Positions 43,707 through 51,556 of a stretch of 51,556 nucleotides of DNA are shown here, one piece after another. Within the stretch, counting starts at the first letter, position 1. Each line of letters opens with the position of its first letter. The position numbers were made by a program, and so were the translations under genes. A model generated the notes under the pieces. That model was not told where the DNA came from and searched no databases. It saw only the letters and a program-made list of their open reading frames with translations. Source of the DNA: JAUZQZ01 sp964624255 (GTDB taxonomy: Bacteria; Pseudomonadota; Zetaproteobacteria; Mariprofundales; Mariprofundaceae); assembly GCA_964624255.1 (NCBI GenBank), contig CAZUWV010000005.1:1-51556 (forward strand), in the 5' to 3' direction.

Positions 43707-43860
43707 TCCTGCCCTTTACCCACAAATCATGCTACAGAACCCTTGCACATGGGTCAGAGCAAGGTGCGGTGCATCGATCATGGTATTCCATTGGCAAGCG
43801 CCGCCACAGTCATAATCCGCGCCAGTTATCTACGCTGCCATAAACTGTTACTTTTCGCAC

Positions 43861-46464
43861 ATGCTTAAAACTCCTGACCATTCCGATCATACACCCATGA
43901 TGCGGCAGTATCTGCGTATCAAATCCGAATATGCGGATTGCCTGCTGTTTTACCGCATGGGCGATTTTTATGAGATGTTCTTCGATGATGCCGTGGATGC
44001 TTCCGCAATCCTCGATATCGCCCTGACCAAGCGCGGTAAATCCAATGGCACAGATATTCCCATGGCGGGCGTACCCTGGCATCAGGCGGATCAATACCTT
44101 TCGCGTCTGGTTGCGGCAGGCAAGCGGGTAGCCATTTGTGAGCAGATGGAACCGCCGCATGGCAAGGGACCGGTACGGCGCGAAGTCGTGCGCGTTGTGA
44201 CGCCCGGTACTCTTACCGAGTCAGAATTACTGAATGAGAAACGCGCCGCACCGCTGGTCGCCTTTTCCGGGGCTATGGAAGCGTGGGCTTTGGCCGCAGT
44301 TGATCTCTCTTGCGGCAGCTTTCATCTGCTTGAAGGCGAAGGTAAGGGGCAACTGGAAGAACAGCTGGGCGTGCTGGCACCTTCAGAACTGCTTTTGCCA
44401 TCCGGCATGGACGGAATGGATGAGATGATACCCTCCACGGCCATTCACCGCCCCGGCGACTGGAGTTTTTCAACTGAAGTGGCTGCTGAGCGCATCAGGC
44501 AGGTCTATGGCGTGGATGAGCCTGCTTCGTTAAACCTTGGAGGGCACCCGCTTGCCGCAGCCGCAGTGGGTGCAGTGCTGGTTTATCTGGAGCAGACACA
44601 GAAGCAGAATATGACGCACCTTCAACTGCCGGTATTTCGTGAAGCAGGTGCATGCATGGGCATTGATGCACGTTCCCGCCGTAACCTGGAGTTGTACGAA
44701 AGCCTGTCTGGTGACGCGCATGGGGGCATGATCGAAGTACTGGATGTGACGTGTACGCCGATGGGTGCGCGTTTGTTGCGCGACTGGCTGGATTGCCCTC
44801 TAAACGATATTTCTGCCATTGATGCGCGTCAGGATGCAGTGCAAAGTTTTGTGGATGATGCCGGGGCACGGGAAGATCTCCGGGACCAGCTTACGGGTAT
44901 TCGGGATATGGAACGCATATTGACGCGTGTCGTACTGGGCCGCGCCCCGCCAAGGGATTACCGGAGCCTGACCGGATCACTGCTGGCACTCCCCGCCCTA
45001 TCAGGAATGCTGGATGGCCGTGCGGGTTTATTTGCCGGCATTCGGGACGCGTTGACGGGGCTTGAGCAACTGGCGGAGGTGCTGGATGCGGCGATCATGG
45101 AGCCGCCACCGATGCACGCCCGTGATGGCGGTGTGATTAAACCTGGGTTTGATACGAAGCTGGATAAATTGCGCAACCTGGCCCGCGGGGCGGATGACTG
45201 GCTGAGTGAATTCGAAACGCGCGAACGCGATACAACCGGCATTTCCAGATTGCGCGTGAAATACAATAAAGTCTTCGGTTACTTTATCGAAATGCCGAAA
45301 AGCATGGCGGATCAGGCGCCAACACATTATGTACGCAAACAAACGCTGGTCAATGTAGAGCGTTTCATGACCGATGAATTACATGCCCACGAAGAGGAAG
45401 TCCTGCGCGCCAGGGAAACCGCGCTGGAACAGGAATGGGCGCTGATTGAAGGTTTAAGACAGAATATACTTGACCGCGCGCGTACTATTCAGGCGGCGGC
45501 CGCCGCCGTGGCAAGGCTGGATGTGCTGGCCTGTTTTGCCAAACTGGCGGCTGAATATCGCTATGTACGTCCCGAAATACATGGAGGACGTAGCCTTAGC
45601 ATCTCCGGCGGACGACACCCGCAGGTAGAACAATATCTGGATACGGGAAATTTTGTGGCCAATGATACGCACATGCATGCCATACGCCGCCGTTTCATGC
45701 TGTTGACGGGACCAAACATGGGCGGCAAATCCACCTACATGCGGCAAGTCGCGTGGATGGTATGGCTGGCACATACCGGTTGTTTTATACCTGCAGATGC
45801 AGCGAGAGTTCCACTAACCCGCCGTATCTTCACCCGCATTGGTGCAGGCGATGAACTGGCCGCAGGGCGTTCCACTTTCATGGTGGAGATGATGGAAACG
45901 GCACATATTCTTAATCAGATCACACCGCGCTCGCTGGTTATTATCGATGAAATTGGACGGGGAACCAGCACATGGGATGGCTTGGCCATTGCCTGGTCCG
46001 TAGCCGAGCAGCTCATAAGTAGCGATGATGTGCTAACATTATTCGCCACGCACTATCATGAGCTGACATCACTACCAGATGAGTGTCCGCAGGCATTTAA
46101 CGCTTCAATGATGGTGCGGGAGCACCATGGAGAAGTTATTTTCCTGCACCGGGTAGAAGAGAATGCCGCTGATCGTTCCTATGGGATTGCCGTCGCCAAA
46201 CTGGCCGGTCTGCCACCTGATGTGCTGGAACGCGCGCGAAAACACCTGTTCCGGCTGGAGCACGAAGCGGAATTGGCTGCGGAATCCGGTAAACCACAAT
46301 TGGGACTTTTCACCGGAGCGGAACGCAAGGACAGGGAAGAACGGGAGCGATTTATGCAGAGGCTGTCTGAACGATTATCGACCCTGGAGGTGGAAACGAT
46401 GCGCCCTGTAGAGGCGCTGAATGTACTGGATGAACTGGTGGCTGCCTGCATCCTTCATGGATAA
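43861..46464 (+). CDS. mutS: DNA mismatch repair protein MutS
   Basis: 867 residues. The mismatch-recognition N-terminus has LLFYRMGDFYEMFFDDA (Phe-x-Glu). The connector, core and clamp follow. The ATPase has the Walker A TGPNMGGKSTYMRQVAW, Walker B VIIDEIGRGTSTWDGLA and the helix-turn-helix C-terminal part SYGIAVAKLAGLP. ATG 43861 has no good ribosome site but fits the family N-terminus. The gap before it contains a CCTTGC/GCAAGG stem near 43740. Confidence 0.97.
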   Translation: MLKTPDHSDHTPMMRQYLRIKSEYADCLLFYRMGDFYEMFFDDAVDASAILDIALTKRGKSNGTDIPMAGVPWHQADQYLSRLVAAGKRVAICEQMEPPHGKGPVRREVVRVVTPGTLTESELLNEKRAAPLVAFSGAMEAWALAAVDLSCGSFHLLEGEGKGQLEEQLGVLAPSELLLPSGMDGMDEMIPSTAIHRPGDWSFSTEVAAERIRQVYGVDEPASLNLGGHPLAAAAVGAVLVYLEQTQKQNMTHLQLPVFREAGACMGIDARSRRNLELYESLSGDAHGGMIEVLDVTCTPMGARLLRDWLDCPLNDISAIDARQDAVQSFVDDAGAREDLRDQLTGIRDMERILTRVVLGRAPPRDYRSLTGSLLALPALSGMLDGRAGLFAGIRDALTGLEQLAEVLDAAIMEPPPMHARDGGVIKPGFDTKLDKLRNLARGADDWLSEFETRERDTTGISRLRVKYNKVFGYFIEMPKSMADQAPTHYVRKQTLVNVERFMTDELHAHEEEVLRARETALEQEWALIEGLRQNILDRARTIQAAAAAVARLDVLACFAKLAAEYRYVRPEIHGGRSLSISGGRHPQVEQYLDTGNFVANDTHMHAIRRRFMLLTGPNMGGKSTYMRQVAWMVWLAHTGCFIPADAARVPLTRRIFTRIGAGDELAAGRSTFMVEMMETAHILNQITPRSLVIIDEIGRGTSTWDGLAIAWSVAEQLISSDDVLTLFATHYHELTSLPDECPQAFNASMMVREHHGEVIFLHRVEENAADRSYGIAVAKLAGLPPDVLERARKHLFRLEHEAELAAESGKPQLGLFTGAERKDREERERFMQRLSERLSTLEVETMRPVEALNVLDELVAACILHG

Positions 46465-46500
46465 ATCCGACGGGCTCCCGTGGATCAAAAGGGAAACGCG

Positions 46501-49092
46501 ATGGCTGATATTTCGCAGAGAACGGTAAAAGTAGATTCCGGCGCATACGTTGCACGGTTAAAAGTGCTTCATACGCAGCTGAATGCCATGTTCGATGCAG
46601 GAGAATCTGGCGAAGCCATGGTGCGCCGGATATGTAGCTGCGTGGATGCCCTGATCGCTGACATGTGGCGAGACAGTGCGGGTGCATATGCAGATGAGGT
46701 TGATTTACTGGCTGTCGGAGGATATGGGCGCGGCGAGTTATGCCCGCAATCAGATTGGGACTTGTGGTTCCTCCTGAAGAAAGGGGATAACCCCTGTGTC
46801 GATGCAGCAATTGAACGCTTTGTTTATGTCGTTTGGGACATGAATGTAAAGTTGGGCCATGCCGTACGCAGCGTGGACGAAACCATGACTTATGTACATG
46901 CAGACTGGAATACGGCGACGGCGGGACTGGAATCGCGGCTCCTCCACGGCAGGGGAGATACGTATGCGGAACTTCAAAAAAGACTAAATTCATTCTTTTC
47001 ACATAAACGCAAGCCCTTCGTTGAAGCTAAACTGGAAGAAATGGAACGCCGCCATGAAAGGACGGGCGGCACCGCCTTCCTGATGGAGCCGGATATCAAG
47101 GAAGGCAAAGGAGGGCTGCGCGATATCCAGACCGTCTTCTGGCTGGCCAAGGTCTGGCACAAAAGCAAGGACATTTCCGACCTTGTCAGGGACGGAATAG
47201 TCTCTGAAACGGAATATCTGCATCTTGTGCAGGCCCAGGATTTCCTTTGGCGTTGTCGCACCGGATTACACCTGGAGGTGAAGCGAGCTTCGGATCGGCT
47301 CGGTTTCGAGCAACAAATGGCGCTGGCTGAACGCATGGGTTACCAAAGTAATCCGGGAAGACATGCCGTGGAAGCTTTTATGAAAGATTACTTCCGTCAT
47401 GCCGGGCGTACAGCCCGCGTTTCCGGCCTGTTGGCCATGCATTTTCAGGAAGAGTTGCACCCTCAGTGGCTGGCGCGCCGAAGAAATGTTGGTGACGGGC
47501 TCACGCTCGAAGGAAAATGGATCGGCGTGCGCGACGAACATATTTTTGACGAGGACCCGCTTCGCTTATTGCGTATCTTCCATGCCGCGCAGGAGGACCA
47601 TCGTCTACTTTCCAGTCAGGCCCTGCGCCAGGTACGTGAACATGTGCTGCTGATTGACGATGCTTTTCGTGCGAACCCCGCAGCCCATGATATTTTCCTT
47701 CAAATACTAAGCGATAGGCGCAACGTTGCCGCTTCCCTCGAACAAATGAACGCCACTGGTATTTTAGGACGCTTCATTCCCGAGTTCCGCCATGTGGTAG
47801 GTCTGGGACAATTCAACAATTACCACGCTTATACGGTTGATGAACATACTATCCGGGCCATTGGCGAGGCTCGAAACATGACCCACGGTATGCGAAAAAT
47901 ACGCCTGCCACTGACCGTGGGCGTGTTCGAGAAAATCAAGCAACCGGAGCTGCTATATCTGGCCCTCTTGTTCCATGATATTGCCAAGGGTTTACCCGGA
48001 GATCATTCCGAGCTTGGCGAGACATCCGCCACGAAGATCTGCCAGCGTTTGGGTTTGAACCGGGACGCAACGGATCTGGTCGCATGGCTGGTGCGCCATC
48101 ATTTGCTCATGGCAATCACATCGCAACGCTCGGATTTATCCGATCCTGCGGTCATCGGGCAATTCGCCCGGAAAATGGGCGATATAGAGCGGCTGCGCTA
48201 TTTACTGTTGCTGACAGTTGCCGATATTTCTGCGGTTGGGCCACATGTGTGGAATGGCTGGAAGGGAACGCTCCTGCGAGAACTTTTCCTGGCTTCGGAG
48301 CGCTATCTGATGGGGGAGGAAGATGCGAGCGGTAGCACGCGGGAACGCGCCCAAATCCGTATTGAGAGTACCTTGAAGAAAGTGGAGGATAGTGAGCGCA
48401 AGGCTTTGTCCGCAGTGCTGAACCTGCTGCCATGGCGAGCGATTCTGGACTTGCCCCCTCGACACCTGCTTCGGGCGGGGCGCATGATGGTCAGGGCACA
48501 ATGTGGTGTCGGTGTTGACGTGCTGGTGGATAATGATCGGGGCGAAAGCCTGATCCTTATACTGGCACCGGATCGCCGGGGTCTGTTCGCTGATATTGCA
48601 TCTGCAATGGCATCCGGACACATCAATATTCTGGCCGCTCAGGCCTACGCATTAAAGAACGGGAAGGTACTGGATCTGTTTCATATTCATGGAAACGGCG
48701 GGAAACCGTTATCCGAACAAAGTGATGTATCCAGGTTGAAACAGCGCATCGAGCAGGCAACAGGTGGACACCTCAGGCTAAGGACCGGCAAACCGAGGAC
48801 CCATGTACTTATGCACCATGTATCCGTGCAGGCACATGCCTTGCCACTGGCGTCCAGCCGCCAAACGGCGGTTGAGGTGACGGCAGCAGATCGTCCGGGC
48901 TTGTTGGGCCTGCTCGCGGGAAAAATCGCCGATGCGGGGTTCAACGTACGTGGTGCCAATATCAGCACCTTTGGCGAGAAGGCCGTGGATGTGTTCTTCC
49001 TGACCCGGCGGGAAGGTCATATTCTATCGCAGAAAGAGACTACGATATTATGCAAGAAATTATCGGAGGCAGCACAATTAGCAAAATCATGA
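46501..49092 (+). CDS. glnD: PII uridylyltransferase/uridylyl-removing enzyme
   Basis: 863 residues. The nucleotidyltransferase domain has VGGYGRGELCPQSDWD. The HD domain has LALLFHDIAKGLPGDHSELG with HAYTVDEHTIRA. Two C-terminal ACT domains are visible (GLFADIASAMASGHINILAA and RPGLLGLLAGKIADAGFNV). It uridylylates the nitrogen sensor PII under nitrogen limitation. ATG 46501 has AAGGG 7 nt upstream; GTG 46480 is a weaker alternative. The stop overlaps the start of the structured element that follows. Confidence 0.96.
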   Translation: MADISQRTVKVDSGAYVARLKVLHTQLNAMFDAGESGEAMVRRICSCVDALIADMWRDSAGAYADEVDLLAVGGYGRGELCPQSDWDLWFLLKKGDNPCVDAAIERFVYVVWDMNVKLGHAVRSVDETMTYVHADWNTATAGLESRLLHGRGDTYAELQKRLNSFFSHKRKPFVEAKLEEMERRHERTGGTAFLMEPDIKEGKGGLRDIQTVFWLAKVWHKSKDISDLVRDGIVSETEYLHLVQAQDFLWRCRTGLHLEVKRASDRLGFEQQMALAERMGYQSNPGRHAVEAFMKDYFRHAGRTARVSGLLAMHFQEELHPQWLARRRNVGDGLTLEGKWIGVRDEHIFDEDPLRLLRIFHAAQEDHRLLSSQALRQVREHVLLIDDAFRANPAAHDIFLQILSDRRNVAASLEQMNATGILGRFIPEFRHVVGLGQFNNYHAYTVDEHTIRAIGEARNMTHGMRKIRLPLTVGVFEKIKQPELLYLALLFHDIAKGLPGDHSELGETSATKICQRLGLNRDATDLVAWLVRHHLLMAITSQRSDLSDPAVIGQFARKMGDIERLRYLLLLTVADISAVGPHVWNGWKGTLLRELFLASERYLMGEEDASGSTRERAQIRIESTLKKVEDSERKALSAVLNLLPWRAILDLPPRHLLRAGRMMVRAQCGVGVDVLVDNDRGESLILILAPDRRGLFADIASAMASGHINILAAQAYALKNGKVLDLFHIHGNGGKPLSEQSDVSRLKQRIEQATGGHLRLRTGKPRTHVLMHHVSVQAHALPLASSRQTAVEVTAADRPGLLGLLAGKIADAGFNVRGANISTFGEKAVDVFFLTRREGHILSQKETTILCKKLSEAAQLAKS

Positions 49093-49323
49093 GTCTCTTG
49101 CAAAGCTCCGGGCGGATAAGCGGCAATCCCGCGTTGAGCGTACTTTTGGAATAAAATGAGGTGCATAGTGGTTCCATGAACCGAAATTTCAGCCCGGACA
49201 AAAAGTCCACAGGCCATTTGGACGCCCATAAGGGCGGGGCGTAAGCCCTGATGCCAACGGCCCAAATTAAAGGGACCAACGTGGGGAAGCTGATCGCCGC
49301 TCACGGCGTCTTCCAAGAGGCTC
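49091..49323. mobile_element. 233-bp hairpin-rich element with inverted ends (MITE-like)
   Basis: Left end GAGTCTCTTGCAAAGCTC and right end (reverse complement) GAGCCTCTTGGAAGACGC match imperfectly, and the first bases match the elements at 29133, 30515 and 51382. TCAT precedes and CCAT follows. Inside are four short hairpins: GGTTC-CAT-GAACC (49170-49182), GGAC-AAAAA-GTCC (49196-49208), GCCC-ATAA-GGGC (49224-49235) and GGGC-GTAA-GCCC (49237-49248). No protein is encoded. The left end shares its first bases with the glnD stop codon. It could be a MITE or a structured RNA, and it lies right upstream of the next gene's ribosome site. Confidence 0.6.
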
Positions 49324-49349
49324 CCATGTAGAAAGGAGGAGGTGTAGAC

Positions 49350-50255
49350 GTGCTGGAAAAACTGTTTGGCAGGAAGAATACGGGCTTTGTGCTGGCACTG
49401 GGTGGTGGTGGGGGCCGTGGTCTGGCACATCTGGGGGTTCTGGATGTTCTGGAAGCACATAATCTGAAACCTGATGCAATTGTAGGTAGCAGCATCGGCT
49501 CGCTGTTCGGGGCCATGTACGCACTGGATCCGGATATCCGCTTATGTATCAAACGGACTGAAGGTTTTCTGGCGTCAGATCTGTTTAATAAACTGGACTT
49601 GCCCGTTCTGGATAGTGCGGAAGTAGAAGATCAGAGTTGGCTGTCACGGTTAACCGCCGCCGCCCGGCAATCTATCTTGTTCACACGGGCGGCGACCGGT
49701 ATTTCCGTTGTTGACGTCCGCGTGCTGATCGAAATCGTGCATGTCTTCTGCCAGGGAAAGTCATTCGACGACTTGAATATTCCCCTGTACGTCATGGCTG
49801 TAAAATTTCCATCGGGGGAGTGCCGGATGTTTTCTCCCGATGCCGATGTCACGCTGGCTTGCGCCATCGCCGCAAGCATGGCGGTTCCCGGCGTATTTGA
49901 TCCCGTGCCCATTCATGGTGAGCGATTCGTCGATGGTAGCCTGGCCTCGGAATTACCCTCCAGGGAAGCGAAAATGATGGCCGGACCGGGCCAGTTCGTC
50001 ATCGCTGTAAATGTTGGCGCACGCCCCAACCCCAATGAGGAACCAAAAAACGTGATTGGTATGATGGACTGGGCCGCGCGCATCAAGGCCTTCTATCTGC
50101 GGCAATATAAGAAGGCGTATGCCGATGTATTGGTTGAGCCCCTGGTTGGATTTACGCAATGGCATGATTTCTCCAATCCTGAAGAGGAAATAGAGAAAGG
50201 CAGGCAGGCTACATTGGAACAATTGCCGAAGATCCTGGAACAGATGGGACGTTAA
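49350..50255 (+). CDS. Patatin-like phospholipase (RssA-like)
   Basis: 301 residues. The oxyanion loop LALGGGGGRGLAHLGVLDVL, the nucleophile in IVGSSIGSLFGAMYAL (GxSxG) and the catalytic Asp in ERFVDGSLASELP (DGS instead of the common DGG) form the Ser-Asp dyad. No signal peptide, so cytoplasmic or peripheral to the membrane. GGAGGAGG lies 7 nt before the GTG start. The upstream element at 49091-49323 separates it from glnD, so it may have its own promoter there. Substrate unknown. Confidence 0.9.
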   Translation: MLEKLFGRKNTGFVLALGGGGGRGLAHLGVLDVLEAHNLKPDAIVGSSIGSLFGAMYALDPDIRLCIKRTEGFLASDLFNKLDLPVLDSAEVEDQSWLSRLTAAARQSILFTRAATGISVVDVRVLIEIVHVFCQGKSFDDLNIPLYVMAVKFPSGECRMFSPDADVTLACAIAASMAVPGVFDPVPIHGERFVDGSLASELPSREAKMMAGPGQFVIAVNVGARPNPNEEPKNVIGMMDWAARIKAFYLRQYKKAYADVLVEPLVGFTQWHDFSNPEEEIEKGRQATLEQLPKILEQMGR

Positions 50256-50395
50256 ATACCCTGAAATTTAATCCATTCTCAGCCCATCAAACCTGCCTGA
50301 TTTGTGGATAAAGGGTAGCGCTAGAGGACTTCACCCATGTATGTTTTATTTTGCTGTTTGGCGCTGTAGGCTGCGCGACGATCAACAGTTGTCGA

Positions 50396-50472
50396 GCGCC
50401 CTTAGCTCAGATGGATAGAGCATCGGCCTCCGAAGCCGAAGGCCAGTGGTTCGAATCCACTAGGGCGCACCA
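50396..50472 (+). tRNA. tRNA-Arg (anticodon CCG)
   Basis: Full cloverleaf: acceptor GCGCCCT pairs with AGGGCGC; D arm around CTCAGATGGATAGAG; anticodon stem TCGGC/GCCGA with loop CTCCGAA (anticodon CCG, reading CGG); T arm AGTGG-TTCGAATC-CACT; encoded CCA at 50470-50472 after discriminator A. It stands alone. A T-rich stretch follows. I found no second copy of its 3' end that would mark an integrated element. Confidence 0.97.
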
Positions 50473-50626
50473 CTTCAGCATCTTTTTATTTGCACGACAT
50501 CAATCCCTTCCCTGTCGGTAACAATAAACCTGAACTGTTTATAAGTGCTGTCAGCCCATGACGATCCACAAATAGCCCGGGTCAGAAGAATGCAGGAAGG
50601 CGTCGCTCGCGCGGTTTACAGGAGAC

Positions 50627-51353
50627 TCACTTGATTGCAATGACTGCACTCGAAGGGCCAGCCAGTGGAATGATCGAGGTTTTGGTATAACCGGTTTCTT
50701 CTGCCAGGGCATCAAAGTCTGCCGCAGAAAAATCGTAGCCTTCGGGCATTTCAATCAACATATTTAAAGACATCATAAGGCCAAAAATATTTTCATTTCG
50801 ATCATTATCAATAATGTTTTCTATCACCACCAATGACCCCCCCCTGATGGCAGAGCCTCATATGCCTTTTCCATCAATATTTTTTTATCTTTAATCCCCG
50901 GTCGTGAAGGATATTTCCCATCGTAATGACATCTGCCTTTGGAAATTCATCCTGGAAGAAGTTTCCTGATTGAATGGTTACCTTATCAGCTAAACCCATA
51001 CCATCTATATTTTCTGCTGCGATCCGGCTTACAGGCGGAAGGTCAAACGAATACAGCGCATATGATCGTGGCCCGTAGCAATCTGGGCTGATAAACACCC
51101 ACCTGCGCCCCCTATATCGCAAAGAGTGTCATAGCTTGAAAAATCGAATTTGTTGGAAAACACCATAAAGTTTCCCATTTGTATCCCGCTCATGGAGTCC
51201 TAATTTCTCTCTGATCTGCTGTCCCGACAGTTCGCCTCGGGACAGAAGCGTAAACAAGCCCATACTAATGGCTGTAAGCAAGGTTTTCGACGCCCAAAAC
51301 CCCATGCCAACCTGCATAATTTTAGATGGATCTATTGGTATGCTTCCCTCCAT
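50627..51353 (-). pseudogene. Decayed SAM-dependent O-methyltransferase
   Basis: Three reading frames together resemble an acetylserotonin-type or CrtF/BchU-type O-methyltransferase. The N-terminal dimerisation piece starts at ATG 51353 with GAGGAG upstream (GFWASKTLLTAISMGLFTLL). A middle piece has YDTLCDIGGAGGCLSAQIA (SAM site), then in another frame FDLPPVSRIAAENIDGMGLA and DVITMGNILHDRG. A third frame has VVIENIIDNDRNENIFGLMM to SSAVIAIK. About 100 residues between the dimerisation and SAM domains are missing, and frame changes fall at an A run (near 50882) and a G run (near 50840). The region is visibly richer in A+T than its neighbours. Confidence 0.8.
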
Positions 51354-51381
51354 TTTCTTCTCCTCAACGGTGAACTATGAT

Positions 51382-51417
51382 GAGCCAATCACCACTCACG
51401 AGTTTTGCAAGAGGCTC
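51382..51417. repeat. 36-bp palindromic element near the right end
   Basis: GAGCC (51382-51386) and GGCTC (51413-51417) are its ends; with flanks, ATGAGCC pairs with GGCTCAT. The core CACTCACGAGTTTTGCAAGA is shared with the elements at 29133 and 30515. It lies between the gatB end and the start of the methyltransferase pseudogene. Confidence 0.65.
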
Positions 51418-51490
51418 ATATATATACCCATATTCGCCAGATATATTGCGGGCGGAGCACTAACCTGCATTATTCCATGAATTCTGCAGG

Positions 51491-51556
51491 CTAAAGCAAT
51501 GCTTTCAAGCGCTCGTTGACTATTCCGGGATTAGCCTTGCCGAGGCTGGCTTTCAT
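51491..51556 (-). CDS. gatB: Glutamyl/aspartyl-tRNA amidotransferase subunit B, C-terminal end
   Basis: The last 21 codons run in from the right edge: MKASLGKANPGIVNERLKAL followed by Leu and a TAG stop. This matches the conserved GatB end (GQVMKAS-x-GKANP-x-x-VN-x-x-L), which belongs to its YqeY-like tRNA-binding tail. GatB with GatC and GatA makes Gln-tRNA or Asn-tRNA by transamidation. The rest of the gene lies outside the window; the ATG-like codon at the edge is an internal Met. Confidence 0.85.
   Translation of the reverse strand: MKASLGKANPGIVNERLKALL

Noticed and set aside
50396..50472. tRNA-Arg as an attachment site for an integrated element
   Set aside because: No integrase gene and no second copy of the tRNA 3' end were seen in the window.

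Overview
The window comes from a proteobacterial chromosome and reads as a chemolithoautotroph. It carries a complete cytochrome bc1 complex, a complete Alternative Complex III (ACIII), succinate dehydrogenase and a class I phosphoribulokinase of the Calvin cycle. Bc1 plus ACIII plus a Calvin-cycle kinase fits neutrophilic iron oxidisers such as the Zetaproteobacteria. That placement is an inference from gene content only; some autotrophic gammaproteobacteria are an alternative. Gene packing is tight, with many ATGA and TGATG start/stop overlaps and good Shine-Dalgarno sites, plus several GTG and TTG starts.

Layout. 126-3095 (minus): Rieske protein, cytochrome b, cytochrome c1 and a small soluble cytochrome c. 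3206-6088 (plus): a four-cluster ferredoxin-like protein, a zinc-ribbon membrane protein and tatABC. After a 524-bp gap, 6613-14180 (minus) holds ACIII in the order actA-B1-B2-C-D-E-F, with ActB split into two genes. 14409-19392 (minus) is sdhC-D-A-B-E, then a DUF1573-cytochrome c lipoprotein and rpe, closed by a rho-independent terminator in front of actA. 19455-22765 (minus) is recO, pdxJ, acpS and nnrD. 23010-27978 (plus) holds a HAD phosphatase, the RNase P RNA, an SspB-like gene, a DUF2066 protein, a CDP-alcohol phosphotransferase, a PerM-type permease and an Hda-like protein. 28063-37343 is mixed biosynthesis: an epimerase, carA without carB, nadC-birA-coaX, ispH and prk. 37542-49092 (plus) is guaB, guaA, an FKBP isomerase, ffh, hemC, mutS and glnD, followed by a patatin-like gene. 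The right end has tRNA-Arg(CCG), a decayed O-methyltransferase gene and the last codons of gatB.

How the genes work together. Succinate dehydrogenase and other dehydrogenases reduce quinone. Bc1 and ACIII are two unrelated routes between quinone and cytochrome c; in iron oxidisers one of them may run uphill to make reduced quinone. Both contain a subunit with a twin-arginine signal (Rieske, ActB1), and the Tat translocase genes lie between them. Rpe and phosphoribulokinase link the region to CO2 fixation, but no RuBisCO gene is in the window.

The less ordinary parts are a family of short palindromic elements sharing ends like GAGCCTCTTGCAAAACTC (around carA, after glnD and near the right end), a 233-bp hairpin-rich element between glnD and the patatin gene, the split ActB, the polyferredoxin beside bc1, the DUF1573-cytochrome fusion in the sdh operon, and a 54-codon frame with an excellent ribosome binding site upstream of carA. 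I found no CRISPR array, transposase, prophage or rRNA.
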